A stretch of DNA of 64,000 nt, taken from positions 434,001 to 498,000 of the forward strand of contig NZ_AP014545.1 in assembly GCF_016592435.1 (NCBI RefSeq). Reading direction: 5' to 3'. This document shows, one piece after another, positions 21,147-30,303 of this stretch (position 1 is its first letter; every line of letters starts with the position of its first letter). The notes under the pieces were generated by a model. The model made no database searches. It saw only the letters and a program-made list of their open reading frames with translations, and had not been told where the DNA came from. The stretch is from Amphritea japonica ATCC BAA-1530 (GTDB lineage Bacteria > Pseudomonadota > Gammaproteobacteria > Pseudomonadales > Balneatricaceae). Position numbers and translations under genes: made by a program.

Positions 21147-21806
21147 ATGAACGATTCAGTGAAAGTGTTTATGGGTGGGACGTTCGATCCTATCCATAAT
21201 GGCCATCTTCGTACCGCGTTGGAAATTGAGCAGTGGCTGGGTGTGTCTGAGGTCACTTTAATTCCCTCTAAAGCACCTGTTCACCGGCAGCAGCCTGAAC
21301 GAACCGGGCAGCAGCGTTTGGATATGGTGCGTCTGGCCGTTACTGATGAACCGGGACTTTTTGCCGATGATCGTGAGGTTCGGTCAGAGGACGCTTCATA
21401 TACTGTATTGACGCTGGAATCTTTTCGTCGAGAAATTGGCGTGAATACACCTGTTTGCATGGTGCTGGGGATGGATGCTTATCTGTCTCTACCCCAGTGG
21501 GATAGGTGGCAGGAACTTTTGACTCTTTGCCATGTGGTTGTTGTTAAGCGCCCTGGTTGGGTTTATGAACCTTGCGAACTGATGCAAGAAATCAGCAAAA
21601 AACATGAAACTAAAGATCAGCAACGGTTACTAACGTCTCCTGCTGGTCATGTGATTTTTCGCGAGCTGACCCCGTTGGGGATATCGGCTACCCAGATCCG
21701 TCAGCTGATCAGAGAAGGTTGTTCACCGCGCTATCTGATACCTGATGCGGTCTGGAACTATATACAAAAAAATAAGCTGTATGGCTTTAAAAACGAAGGT
21801 AAATAA
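21147..21806 (+). CDS. nadD: nicotinate-nucleotide adenylyltransferase
   Basis: A 219-residue enzyme that joins nicotinate mononucleotide and ATP to deamido-NAD. The nucleotidyltransferase signature GGTFDPIHNGHL is at residues 9-20 and the ISATQIRQLI motif is near the C-terminus. The ATG at 21147 is preferred over two in-frame TTG codons immediately before it; no strong ribosome site is present, so coupling from proA (stop 6 bases upstream) is likely. It is 6 bases ahead of rsfS. Confidence 0.95.
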   Translation: MNDSVKVFMGGTFDPIHNGHLRTALEIEQWLGVSEVTLIPSKAPVHRQQPERTGQQRLDMVRLAVTDEPGLFADDREVRSEDASYTVLTLESFRREIGVNTPVCMVLGMDAYLSLPQWDRWQELLTLCHVVVVKRPGWVYEPCELMQEISKKHETKDQQRLLTSPAGHVIFRELTPLGISATQIRQLIREGCSPRYLIPDAVWNYIQKNKLYGFKNEGK

Positions 21807-21812
21807 TTACTA

Positions 21813-22160
21813 ATGGAAATGGATCAGATAATCAGCGCTGTACGTCAGGCCCTCGATGATATGAAAGCACGTGACGTCGTTGAAATTGATGTGACCAATA
21901 AATCGACGGTAACTGATCGAATGGTTATCGCCAGCGGAACCTCTAAGCGACATGTGATGTCTATTGGGCAGCATGTTCAGGAAGAGATGAAGCACCAGGG
22001 CTTGCTGCCTCTGGGAATAGAAGGCCTGGATACCGGTGAGTGGGTGCTGGTGGATCTGGGTGAGCTGGTGGTACACGTCATGATGCCGGATGCGCGTAGT
22101 TTCTACGACCTTGAACGCCTTTGGGGCTTTGATGAAGCAGAGCAGGGTTCTGTTAACTAA
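21813..22160 (+). CDS. rsfS: ribosomal silencing factor RsfS
   Basis: A 115-residue RsfS/Iojap protein that binds ribosomal protein L14 and blocks subunit joining during starvation. The family pattern is clear: DVTNKSTVTDRMVIASGTS, GLDTGEWVLVDLGELVVHV and ARSFYDLERLW. It lies in the usual nadD-rsfS-rlmH order. Confidence 0.95.
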   Translation: MEMDQIISAVRQALDDMKARDVVEIDVTNKSTVTDRMVIASGTSKRHVMSIGQHVQEEMKHQGLLPLGIEGLDTGEWVLVDLGELVVHVMMPDARSFYDLERLWGFDEAEQGSVN

Positions 22161-22210
22161 TCAGCATATCGATGCAATACGTTACGCAATAAGGAACTTG
22201 GTTTTCTAGT

Positions 22211-22678
22211 ATGAAGATACGCCTCATCGCTGTGGGTACTAAAATGCCGGGCTGGGTCACGGAAGGGTTTAACGAGTACGTTAAGCGTTTGCCCCATGAA
22301 TTTAGCCTTGAACTGGTAGAAATTTCCCTGGGTCACCGGGGTAAAGGTGCCGATCTTGCCCGTGCTAAACGGCAAGAAGGGGAGCAGGTACTGGCAGCGA
22401 TACCTAAAGGTGATCGGGTTGTTGCGCTAGAGGTCGGTGGTAAAAACTGGAGTACCGAGCAGTTAGCTGAACAGGCTGAGCAGTGGCAGATGTCGGGGCA
22501 GAATATCTGCCTGTTGGTGGGCGGGCCGGATGGCTTGTCACCCGAGTGTGTCGCTATTGCTGATCAGAAATGGTCGCTGTCAGGTTTAACCTTACCTCAT
22601 CCACTTGTACGTATCTTGTTAGCCGAGCAGTTATATCGGGCCTGGAGTATCCTTCAGGGCCATCCCTATCATAAGTAG
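22211..22678 (+). CDS. rlmH: 23S rRNA pseudouridine-1915 N3-methyltransferase
   Basis: A 155-residue SPOUT methyltransferase acting on helix 69 of 23S rRNA. The SAM-binding trefoil knot is visible as [12 protein letters not shown] followed by [20 protein letters not shown], and the C-terminal [14 protein letters not shown] is invariant in the family. It lies 50 bases after rsfS and 27 bases before mrdA. Confidence 0.96.
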   Translation: MKIRLIAVGTKMPGWVTEGFNEYVKRLPHEFSLELVEISLGHRGKGADLARAKRQEGEQVLAAIPKGDRVVALEVGGKNWSTEQLAEQAEQWQMSGQNICLLVGGPDGLSPECVAIADQKWSLSGLTLPHPLVRILLAEQLYRAWSILQGHPYHK

Positions 22679-22705
22679 TCAAATAGCCAGTGAAGAATTG
22701 CTTAG

Positions 22706-24631
22706 ATGTCAGCATTCGATAGTCTGAAAGACCATACCAAAGAGGGGCGGGTGTTCTTCTCCCGGGCACTCATCGCTTTTGTTGTGGTGCTGATACTGAT
22801 GGGAGTGCTGATTAGCCGGTTGTATTACCTTCAGGTGGTCCGGCATGACAATCTGGCGGCTCTGTCGGATGATAACCGGGTGCAGCTCAAACCCGTTTCG
22901 CCAACCCGCGGGTTAATTTATGACCGCAATGGCACTCTGCTGGCGGAAAATCGTCCTAGTTACAGTGTCACGCTTCTCAAAGAGAAAGTCAGTGATGTTG
23001 AGGCGACGCTGTCCGAACTCCAGAAACTTATTCCAATCACCGAGAGAGAGTTAAAGTCCTTTCGTAAACGTCTTAAACAGCGACGCCGGCCGTATGAGAC
23101 AGTGCCACTTAGGTTTCGCCTTAATGATGATGAGATCGCCCGGATTGCGGTGAATTATCAGCGGCTTCCCGGGGTGCAGGTAGAGGCCGATCTGATTCGA
23201 TATTATCCGTTCGGTGCCGGACTGGTACATGCGCTCGGTTATGTTGGGCGGATCAATGAAAAAGAACTGAAGCGGGTTGATGCGACTGATTATAGTGGGA
23301 CGCATTATATCGGTAAGTTAGGCATCGAAAAATTCTATGAGCCCCTGTTGCACGGTGATGTGGGCTACCACAAAGTAGAGACGAATGCCCGGGGACGGGT
23401 AATGAGGGTGCTTGAGCGGACCGATCCGGTGCCTGGCAAGGATATTGTCCTGCATCTGGATATCAGGTTGCAGCAGGCAGCCGAGAAACTGATCGAAGGG
23501 CGTCGGGCGGCGATAGTTGCTATTGATCCGAAAAGCGGCGGTATATTGGCGATGGTTAGTAACCCTGGCTATGATCCAAACTTGTTTGTTACCGGTATCA
23601 GTACTAAAGATTACAAAGCGTTACGTGAGTCTCCGGATCTGCCTCTGTTCAATCGGGCGCTAAGGGGGCAATATCCGCCGGGATCGACTATTAAACCGAT
23701 GGTTGCGATGAGCGTAATCGACAGCGGTATTGTGAGTCCCTCTCATACAATACAGGATCCCGGCTTCTTTACTCTGACAAAAGGCGGACGTCACTATCGT
23801 GACTGGAAACGGGGTGGGCACGGTAAGGTAGGCCTGGAAATGGCGATCTATCAGTCATGTGATGTCTGGTTCTATGATGTATCCAACCGTGCGGGTGTTG
23901 ATGTGATATCAGAATACCTGAATAAATTCGGGCTGGGGCAAGTGACCAGTCTGGATCTGCCTGAAGCACTGCCAGGAATTCTGCCCAGTAAAGCCTGGAA
24001 AAAGAAAACCGGCCGGGGCTCCTGGTATTCCGGGGATACACTTAATCTGAGTATTGGTCAGGGATGGATGCTCACCACGCCATTGCAGCTTGCTACAGCG
24101 TCGGCAGTGATGGCGAATCGTGGTGTCTGGAAGCAACCGCGAATGCTGAAAGGCGTTATGCAGCGTAGTCAGCGAGAAGGAAATACGATTGTTGATGGCA
24201 GCATTGTTGATATCAGCGGCCTGGAAGGTACCAGCGCAGTGCTACCTGACATTAAGCTTAAAAATGACCAGTACTGGCAGAAAATAATTGATGCGATGAT
24301 TGCTGTAGTTCATGGCCCACGGGGCACCGCCCGTAAAGTCGGGACCGGGCTTGATTTTCAGATAGCGGGGAAAACCGGTACGGCTCAGGTGGTAGGTATT
24401 AAACAGGATGAGGTTTACGATGCCGAGAGTCTGGCCGAGCGGCATCGCGATCATGCATTGTTTATCGCTTTTGCACCGGCAGATAAACCGGAGATTGCTG
24501 TATCAGTTATTGTAGAAAATGGTGGTGGTGGCTCTAGTACTGCTGCGCCTGTTGCACGAAAAGTCATTGATGCGTTTATGGCTTTGAAACAGCAGGATGC
24601 AGATGTGAAAGAATTGGTGAGGAGTCAATAA
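22706..24631 (+). CDS. mrdA: penicillin-binding protein 2
   Basis: A 641-residue class B transpeptidase of the elongasome. It has an N-terminal anchor helix (residues about 20-42), a pedestal domain (SPTRGLIYDRNGTLLAENRPSYS) and a transpeptidase domain with SxxK in PPGSTIKPM (Ser near 329), SxN-type SCD in YQSCDVWFYD and KTG in AGKTGTAQVVG. It makes the cross-links for lateral wall growth with RodA, encoded immediately downstream with no gap (stop TAA then ATG). Confidence 0.96.
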   Translation: MSAFDSLKDHTKEGRVFFSRALIAFVVVLILMGVLISRLYYLQVVRHDNLAALSDDNRVQLKPVSPTRGLIYDRNGTLLAENRPSYSVTLLKEKVSDVEATLSELQKLIPITERELKSFRKRLKQRRRPYETVPLRFRLNDDEIARIAVNYQRLPGVQVEADLIRYYPFGAGLVHALGYVGRINEKELKRVDATDYSGTHYIGKLGIEKFYEPLLHGDVGYHKVETNARGRVMRVLERTDPVPGKDIVLHLDIRLQQAAEKLIEGRRAAIVAIDPKSGGILAMVSNPGYDPNLFVTGISTKDYKALRESPDLPLFNRALRGQYPPGSTIKPMVAMSVIDSGIVSPSHTIQDPGFFTLTKGGRHYRDWKRGGHGKVGLEMAIYQSCDVWFYDVSNRAGVDVISEYLNKFGLGQVTSLDLPEALPGILPSKAWKKKTGRGSWYSGDTLNLSIGQGWMLTTPLQLATASAVMANRGVWKQPRMLKGVMQRSQREGNTIVDGSIVDISGLEGTSAVLPDIKLKNDQYWQKIIDAMIAVVHGPRGTARKVGTGLDFQIAGKTGTAQVVGIKQDEVYDAESLAERHRDHALFIAFAPADKPEIAVSVIVENGGGGSSTAAPVARKVIDAFMALKQQDADVKELVRSQ

Positions 24632-25768
24632 ATGGCTGATTTTCAGCGTAGTATGCCGGATGCTCAGCCTCACCTTGCCCGCCGCCGGGGGCTTTGGTCT
24701 TACACGCGCCTGGATGCCTGGTTGTTACTGCTTATTCTGGTGCTTTGCGGCTATGGCTTGCTGATTCTGTATAGCGCTTCCGGTGGGGATATGGGCTATG
24801 TCGTGCGCCAGGCTATTCGGATGGCGGCGGGTTTTGCTGTGATGATCGTACTGGCCCAGATGAGGCCTCAATTGTTCGCCCGTTGGGCGCCCGCGTTGTA
24901 TGTTATTAGTATAGGGTTGTTACTGGCCGTGTTGCTTTTTGGTGTAGGGGCTAAAGGTGCTCAGCGCTGGCTGGCGTTACCTGGGTTTCGCTTTCAACCT
25001 TCCGAAATTGTTAAGCTGGTACTGCCGATCATGATTGCCTGTTATCTGGCCAGCAGACCATTACCACCGAGCTTTCGCCATATTATTATTTCACTGGTGC
25101 TGATCTTTATGCCGGTGGTGTTAATTATGAAACAACCTGATCTGGGTACCTCTCTGCTGATTGCCGCTTCAGGGGTTTTTGTGTTGCTGCTTTCTGGTAT
25201 TTACTGGCGCTATATCTTTGGTGCACTGGCTGTCGCATCAGCCGGCTTGCCCGGTCTCTGGATGGTTATGAAGGATTATCAGAAGCAGCGAGTGTTAACT
25301 TTTCTGGATCCGGAAAGTGATCCGTTAGGGTCAGGTTGGAATATTATTCAATCCAAGGCGGCGATTGGCTCTGGTGGTCTTGATGGCAAGGGCTGGATGC
25401 AGGGGACTCAGTCACAGCTGGACTTCCTGCCGGAAAGTCATACCGACTTTATTATTGCGGTCCTGGCAGAAGAGATGGGTATGATTGGCGTGCTGGTTCT
25501 GTTACTTATCTATCTGCTGATTATTGCCAGAGGCCTGGTGATTGCGGCAAAAGCTCAGGATAGTTTTGGTCGTCTGGTGGCGGGCAGTGTGACGTTAACC
25601 TTTTTTGTTTATGTATTTGTAAATATCGGTATGGTAAGTGGATTGTTGCCGGTTGTTGGCGTGCCATTACCGCTGGTGAGTTATGGTGGTACGTCGATAG
25701 TGACGCTGATGGCAGGTTTTGGCTTGCTGATGTCGGTGCAGGCGCACAGGCAGATGATTAGTCATTAG
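24632..25768 (+). CDS. mrdB: rod-shape SEDS peptidoglycan polymerase RodA
   Basis: A 378-residue SEDS glycosyltransferase with about ten membrane helices. It polymerises lipid II as partner of PBP2. The family features are visible: the KGAQRWL segment, FQPSEIVKLV, the catalytic-loop LGSGWNIIQSKAAIGSGG and the final PLVSYGGTSIV. Directly abuts mrdA. Confidence 0.96.
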   Translation: MADFQRSMPDAQPHLARRRGLWSYTRLDAWLLLLILVLCGYGLLILYSASGGDMGYVVRQAIRMAAGFAVMIVLAQMRPQLFARWAPALYVISIGLLLAVLLFGVGAKGAQRWLALPGFRFQPSEIVKLVLPIMIACYLASRPLPPSFRHIIISLVLIFMPVVLIMKQPDLGTSLLIAASGVFVLLLSGIYWRYIFGALAVASAGLPGLWMVMKDYQKQRVLTFLDPESDPLGSGWNIIQSKAAIGSGGLDGKGWMQGTQSQLDFLPESHTDFIIAVLAEEMGMIGVLVLLLIYLLIIARGLVIAAKAQDSFGRLVAGSVTLTFFVYVFVNIGMVSGLLPVVGVPLPLVSYGGTSIVTLMAGFGLLMSVQAHRQMISH

Positions 25769-25890
25769 CCTGGTATTGCCTGCAATATTAAATACCTAAT
25801 TATTGAACGGTTTTGTTGTCAGAACTCTGTGATACAGTCGAGTCTTTTAACTCGATGGTGATCGGGTCAGTATTAATTAAGTAAAGGGTG

Positions 25891-25953
25891 CCAGGCAGAG
25901 CTAGAGCCTGGATGTGAGATCAGAATTTAAGGTCTCAAAGGAAAAGCCTTAAA
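25891..25953 (+). promoter_or_regulatory. two hairpins in the mltB 5' region
   Basis: In the 196-base gap before mltB there are two clean stems: CCAGGC (25891-25896) with GCCTGG (25906-25911), and TTTAAGG (25926-25932) with CCTTAAA (25947-25953). The second ends next to the mltB ribosome site (GGTGGAGAG). They may shape the leader or weakly terminate mrdAB transcription; neither has a T tract. Confidence 0.35.
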
Positions 25954-25964
25954 GGTGGAGAGAT

Positions 25965-26972
25965 ATGTTCAAAGCTAAAGTGACTGGGTTACTGGCAGGA
26001 GTTGTGCTGAGTGTAGGGTTTGCGGGGGTTCAAAACGCGGTGGCGCATGGCTATGGCGATCATCCGAGGGCACAGCAGTTTATTTCTGATATGGGCAAGG
26101 AGGGTTTTGATGAAGGTGAGATCAGAACTATTCTGCGTTCGGCGGAGCGTCAGGAAAGTATTCTTAAAGCGATCTCTCGTCCGGCTGAAAAGCGTCTGAA
26201 CTGGGGTGAGTATCGTAATATATTCCTCAAGGACAAGCGCATTAACCAAGGCGTTGAGTTTTGGAAAAAGCATAAAGAGACATTGCAACGGGCAGAAGCA
26301 AAGTACGGTGTGCCGGCTGAAATTATTGTCGCGATTATCGGTGTTGAAACCCGTTATGGTCGGAATATGGGGAGTTACCGGGTAATTGATTCACTCGCTA
26401 CTCTGGGATTTGATTATCCGCCACGAGGTAAGTTTTTTAAGGGACAATTGAAAGAATACTTTTACTTGTTACGTGATGAAAACGTAGATCCTTTCAGCTT
26501 GAAAGGCTCTTATGCCGGTGCGATGGGGTTTGGTCAGTTTATTCCTAGCAGCTTTAGAAGCTTTGCCGTTGATTTCGATGGCGATGGCAAGAAAGATATC
26601 TGGAATAATCCGGTTGATGCAATTGGTAGTGTCGCTAACTATTTCAATGCCCATGGCTGGAAAGCTGATGCCCCGGTGCGCAGTAATGTTGTAATGCGTA
26701 AGGTAGCGGACGAAACCTGGATCAATGCGGCACTTAAGCCAGAGATAACATTGAACGAATGGTCTCAACGGGGTATCAAGACCCGTCAGGGTTTGAATCT
26801 GGACGATAAAGCGACGTTGTTACGGTTAGAATCTAAGGGTGAATTCCAGCACTGGTTCGGTCTGCATAACTTTTATGTGATTACCCGGTATAATCACAGC
26901 CGTCTGTACGCGATGGCGGTCTATGAGTTGAGTCAGGCCGTTGCAAAAAAACACTCAGGCGTCGCGGGATAA
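25965..26972 (+). CDS. mltB: membrane-bound-type lytic murein transglycosylase B
   Basis: A 335-residue periplasmic lytic transglycosylase that cleaves the glycan strand with formation of 1,6-anhydro ends. The signal is ordinary (MFKAKVTGLLAGVVLSV to A-V-A-H) with no lipobox, unlike lipoprotein MltB of E. coli. The catalytic Glu is in GVETRYGRNMGSYRV and the substrate site has GSYAGAMGFGQFIPSSF. A calcium-loop-like DFDGDGKKDIW is present. It follows the elongasome genes, as in Pseudomonas. Confidence 0.93.
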   Translation: MFKAKVTGLLAGVVLSVGFAGVQNAVAHGYGDHPRAQQFISDMGKEGFDEGEIRTILRSAERQESILKAISRPAEKRLNWGEYRNIFLKDKRINQGVEFWKKHKETLQRAEAKYGVPAEIIVAIIGVETRYGRNMGSYRVIDSLATLGFDYPPRGKFFKGQLKEYFYLLRDENVDPFSLKGSYAGAMGFGQFIPSSFRSFAVDFDGDGKKDIWNNPVDAIGSVANYFNAHGWKADAPVRSNVVMRKVADETWINAALKPEITLNEWSQRGIKTRQGLNLDDKATLLRLESKGEFQHWFGLHNFYVITRYNHSRLYAMAVYELSQAVAKKHSGVAG

Positions 26973-26975
26973 ACG

Positions 26976-27818
26976 ATGAAAAAAGTAATCCTTAATCTGC
27001 TTGCACTGACGATAGTCGCATTTTTGACAGGCTGTTCTTCTTCCGGGGGGCGGTATGCAGTAGAACAGGATTATGGGCCCTCCCGTAAAGTCGATGTGTC
27101 GAACGTACCGGATGCGGTGCCCCGGGTTGAGCCTATAAGCAGGGGCGGTAATAAAAGTCCTTATACGGTGTTGGGTAAAAGCTATTATGTGATGTCTTCC
27201 AGTGTTGGTTACAAAGCACGTGGAGTGGCTTCCTGGTATGGCAAGAAGTTCCATGGCCATAAAACGTCAAATGGCGAAACCTACAATATGTATGCCATGA
27301 GCGCCGCCCATAAATCACTGCCGCTACCTAGTTATGTTCAGGTTACTAATCTGAGTAATGGCCGGAAAGTGATTGTTAGAGTTAATGACCGGGGGCCGTT
27401 TCATGGTGGCCGGGTCATAGATCTGTCCTACGCGGCAGCTTCTAAACTTGATATGTTAGGCAGTGGTACGGCGAAGGTTGAAGTCGAGGCGATTGATCCA
27501 GCTAGCTGGAGTGGCTCTTCTAAAGCCGTCGTCAGGGCGTTACCGGCTCCGGTTTCTGCTGCCCCTGTGTCAGGCGGATCTGCCGCCCCGCGTTATCTTC
27601 AGGTGGGCGCTTTCAGTTTAGAATCTACGGCGTCCGAAGCGGTAAATCAGCTAAAAACAATGCTTCCCGGCTATCAGTTGCGGATAGTGCCATTGCCTCT
27701 GAAAGACAGAACTCTGTATCGGGTTCAGGTCGGGCCTGTGCAATTGAATGCGAATTTGGCCGAGTTGGTGTCGAGAATTGAAGCCGCAGGTTATCTGCGA
27801 CCACATTTGGTAGACTAA
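26976..27818 (+). CDS. rlpA: septal-ring lytic transglycosylase RlpA
   Basis: A 280-residue outer-membrane lipoprotein (lipobox L-T-G-C, Cys20). The double-psi beta-barrel catalytic domain spans about residues 80-170 (GVASWYGKKFHGHKTSNGE, NDRGPF, VIDLSYAAA; the acid Asp is in the NDRGPF block). A C-terminal SPOR domain (about 205-280, YLQVGAFSLES) binds denuded glycans at the septum. It starts 3 bases after mltB. Confidence 0.95.
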   Translation: MKKVILNLLALTIVAFLTGCSSSGGRYAVEQDYGPSRKVDVSNVPDAVPRVEPISRGGNKSPYTVLGKSYYVMSSSVGYKARGVASWYGKKFHGHKTSNGETYNMYAMSAAHKSLPLPSYVQVTNLSNGRKVIVRVNDRGPFHGGRVIDLSYAAASKLDMLGSGTAKVEVEAIDPASWSGSSKAVVRALPAPVSAAPVSGGSAAPRYLQVGAFSLESTASEAVNQLKTMLPGYQLRIVPLPLKDRTLYRVQVGPVQLNANLAELVSRIEAAGYLRPHLVD

Positions 27819-27926
27819 GCGCTGCTAAAAGAAATGTTATTTAAAGCTTAAAGAACCATTATGTGATTTTCAGGTCCCATCAGTATCTGGACCCTCTGTA
27901 ACCGTAAATAAAGTACATATAAAACC

Positions 27927-29081
27927 ATGATTAAAAAAATTGCACTCCGTTCTGCTCTCTTGCTGATGATTATATTTGCGCTGCCTGTTCAGGCAGTGAA
28001 GATAACGCCAGCACCGCCTCAGGTTGCTGCCCGTGCCTATATTGTTATCGATGCTGATACTGGCAAGGTGATCATGGCTAGTCGTGAAGAGGAACGGTTT
28101 CCACCGGCAAGCCTGACCAAAATGATGACCAGTTATATTCTGGAGTCAGAGCTGACCAAGGGGAATGTAAGCAAGTCGGACCTGGTTCCGGTGTCGGTGA
28201 AAGCCTGGCGTGCACCAGGATCCCGGATGTTTATTCAGGAAGGGACGCAGGTATTACTGAGTGACCTGATGAAAGGTATTGTCATTCAATCAGGTAATGA
28301 CGCCAGTGTGGCAGTTGCCGAATATATCGCGGGTAGCGAGGCAGCTTTTGCGGACATGATGAATCAGCATGCCGTGCAACTGGGAATGAATAACAGTCAT
28401 TTTATGAACGCGACCGGTTTGCCTGCTGAAGAGCACTACTCCTCGGCTAAGGATTTGGCGTTATTGGCGCAGGCAATCATTCAAAGATACCCAGAGCATT
28501 ATGGTGTCTACTCTGAAAAGTATTTCACCTATAACAAAATTCGCCAGCCTAATCGTAATAAACTGTTATGGCGTGATGATTCAGTTGATGGCCTTAAAAC
28601 CGGTCACACGGATGCGGCAGGCTACTGTCTGGTGGCTTCCGCTAAGCGCGATGGGATGCGTTTAATTACCGTCGTCATGGGGACTAAGAGTGAGGAAGCG
28701 CGTGCTCAGGAGAGTCAAAAACTACTGGCTTATGCTTTCCGTTATTTTCGTACCCATAAGCTTTATGATGCCGGCCAGGTATTGGAAACGACAAAGGTTT
28801 GGGCGGGACAGCAGGATAAGCTAAGGGTCGGTCTGACCGATGCGATGGCAATTACCATTCCCCGGGGAGAGAGCGAACAGCTTCAGGCAGTGTTAGACCT
28901 GGATAAAGTGATCAAAGCGCCCATTCAGAAAGGGCAAAGTTTTGGTACTTTGAAAGTAATGCTTGAAGGAAAACTTGTCGCAGAGGCGCCGGTTGTAGCG
29001 CTTGAAAGTATTAATGAAGCGGGATTTGTACAGCGTATCTGGGATGCAATTGCGCTATTCTTTTATAATCTGATTAACTGA
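27927..29081 (+). CDS. dacC: D-alanyl-D-alanine carboxypeptidase (PBP5/6 family)
   Basis: A 384-residue low-molecular-mass penicillin-binding protein that removes the terminal D-alanine of pentapeptides. Signal peptide residues 1-23. Active-site motifs: S-x-x-K in PASLTKMM (Ser62), SGN in IQSGNDA (about 123) and KTG in GLKTGHTDAAGYC (about 225). The C-terminal beta domain and an amphipathic helix for membrane attachment end the protein. dacA and dacC names are used interchangeably across species. The next gene handles D-amino acids. Confidence 0.94.
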   Translation: MIKKIALRSALLLMIIFALPVQAVKITPAPPQVAARAYIVIDADTGKVIMASREEERFPPASLTKMMTSYILESELTKGNVSKSDLVPVSVKAWRAPGSRMFIQEGTQVLLSDLMKGIVIQSGNDASVAVAEYIAGSEAAFADMMNQHAVQLGMNNSHFMNATGLPAEEHYSSAKDLALLAQAIIQRYPEHYGVYSEKYFTYNKIRQPNRNKLLWRDDSVDGLKTGHTDAAGYCLVASAKRDGMRLITVVMGTKSEEARAQESQKLLAYAFRYFRTHKLYDAGQVLETTKVWAGQQDKLRVGLTDAMAITIPRGESEQLQAVLDLDKVIKAPIQKGQSFGTLKVMLEGKLVAEAPVVALESINEAGFVQRIWDAIALFFYNLIN

Positions 29082-29101
29082 GCAGAAGGCTCTGAGGAAT
29101 G

Positions 29102-29138
29102 GATGCCCGGGCTTAGCTACTGACTAAGTCCGGGCATC
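29102..29138 (+). other. 15-bp stem-loop between dacC and dat
   Basis: Left arm 29102-29116 and right arm 29124-29138 pair over 15 positions (one G-T), with the loop CTACTGA between them. The arms contain GATGCCCGG and CCGGGCATC. No T tract follows. It lies 16 bases before the dat start and could act as a 3' stabiliser, a rho-type terminator or a translation control for dat. Confidence 0.5.
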
Positions 29139-29153
29139 TGTCGTTAAGCGAAG

Positions 29154-30005
29154 ATGAAAACTGTATACCTGAACGGTGAATTTATAGCCGCAGATCAAGC
29201 CCGGATCTCTGTTTTTGATCGGGGGTTTCTGTTTGGCGATAGTGTTTATGAAGTGATTCCGTTTTATCAGGGTCAGGGGTTTCGGCTTGATGAGCATTTA
29301 CAGCGCTTAGAGCATAGTTTACGAGGAATACAGATCACTGCAGAGTATGACTGGAGAAACATTCTAAAGCGTCTTGTGGAGCTGAATGGTGGCGGTAACT
29401 TATCGGTTTATTTACAGATTAGCCGAGGGAGTTCTGATCGCCGAAGTCATATTTATGATGCGGATATGGTGCCGACAGTGTTTGCCAGTTGTAGTCCGAT
29501 TAATGATATTTATGATACCGGGCTTGATTCTGTTGATGGCGTTCGGGCTATTGTTACGGCGGATCTGCGCTGGGGCCGCTGTGATATCAAAAGTACCGGC
29601 TTGCTGCCTAATATTCTGGTGATGCAACAAGCTCGCCTTGCGGGTGTTGAAGAAGCGTTGATGATTCGGGAGGGTCTGCTAACGGAAGGGGCTTCCTGCA
29701 ATTTGTTTGTCGTTGATAAAGGGGTGGTTTATACGCCCAAACGTGGTTCAGATATACTCGGTGGTACTACCCGGGAACTGATTCTGCAGTTAGCCGATGA
29801 AAATGGAATACCCGCACAGGAAGTGGATATTGATTACGAACGATTGTTAGCGGCAGATGAGGTCTGGGTTAGCAGTTCAACCCGGGCTGTTGTGCCGGTA
29901 CTGGAAATTGATGGTCAGCCGGTGGCTGATGGAAAGAAAGGGCCGTTATGGGCCCGGATGTTTGAATTATTCACCTGTTATCAGCGCAATCTGATGAAAG
30001 GTTAG
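29154..30005 (+). CDS. dat: D-amino-acid transaminase
   Basis: A 283-residue fold-type IV PLP aminotransferase. The N-terminal YLNGEF and RGFLFGDSVYEVIPFY, the PLP Lys in DIKSTGLLPNILV (near residue 145) and GASCNLFVVDKG match D-alanine aminotransferases better than IlvE. It interconverts D-amino acids and 2-oxo acids, which suits recycling of D-alanine released by the DacC encoded just upstream. A PabC-like lyase is the main alternative. Confidence 0.88.
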   Translation: MKTVYLNGEFIAADQARISVFDRGFLFGDSVYEVIPFYQGQGFRLDEHLQRLEHSLRGIQITAEYDWRNILKRLVELNGGGNLSVYLQISRGSSDRRSHIYDADMVPTVFASCSPINDIYDTGLDSVDGVRAIVTADLRWGRCDIKSTGLLPNILVMQQARLAGVEEALMIREGLLTEGASCNLFVVDKGVVYTPKRGSDILGGTTRELILQLADENGIPAQEVDIDYERLLAADEVWVSSSTRAVVPVLEIDGQPVADGKKGPLWARMFELFTCYQRNLMKG

Positions 30006-30021
30006 TAACTGAGAGAGAGAT

Positions 30022-30303
30022 ATGGCGCAGCAAACTGAGCAAGAAGCTCCTAAAATTGAATTTCCCTGCCCGGATTATCCGATAAAAATTATTGGCCGGG
30101 CGGCTCCGGATTTCAAAGAGCTGGTGATCGACATTGTTCGCCAGTATGCCCCTGATCTGGACCTGAGTAAGGTTGACGAGCAGGGTAGTAGTAAAGGTAC
30201 TTTTACCTCTGTGCGGATGAAAATTACGGCAACCGGTGCGGATCAGCTGGATGCTTTACACCAGGCGCTGAAAGCGACTGGTCGTGTACAGATGGTGATC
30301 TGA
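30022..30303 (+). CDS. ybeD: YbeD/DUF493 family protein
   Basis: A 93-residue ferredoxin-fold protein of the YbeD (DUF493) family, with [16 protein letters not shown] near the N-terminus and [13 protein letters not shown] in the middle. It is probably an allosteric-type accessory, as it sits before lipB in most gammaproteobacteria; no activity is proven. The stop overlaps the lipB start by one base (TGATG). Confidence 0.93.
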   Translation: MAQQTEQEAPKIEFPCPDYPIKIIGRAAPDFKELVIDIVRQYAPDLDLSKVDEQGSSKGTFTSVRMKITATGADQLDALHQALKATGRVQMVI

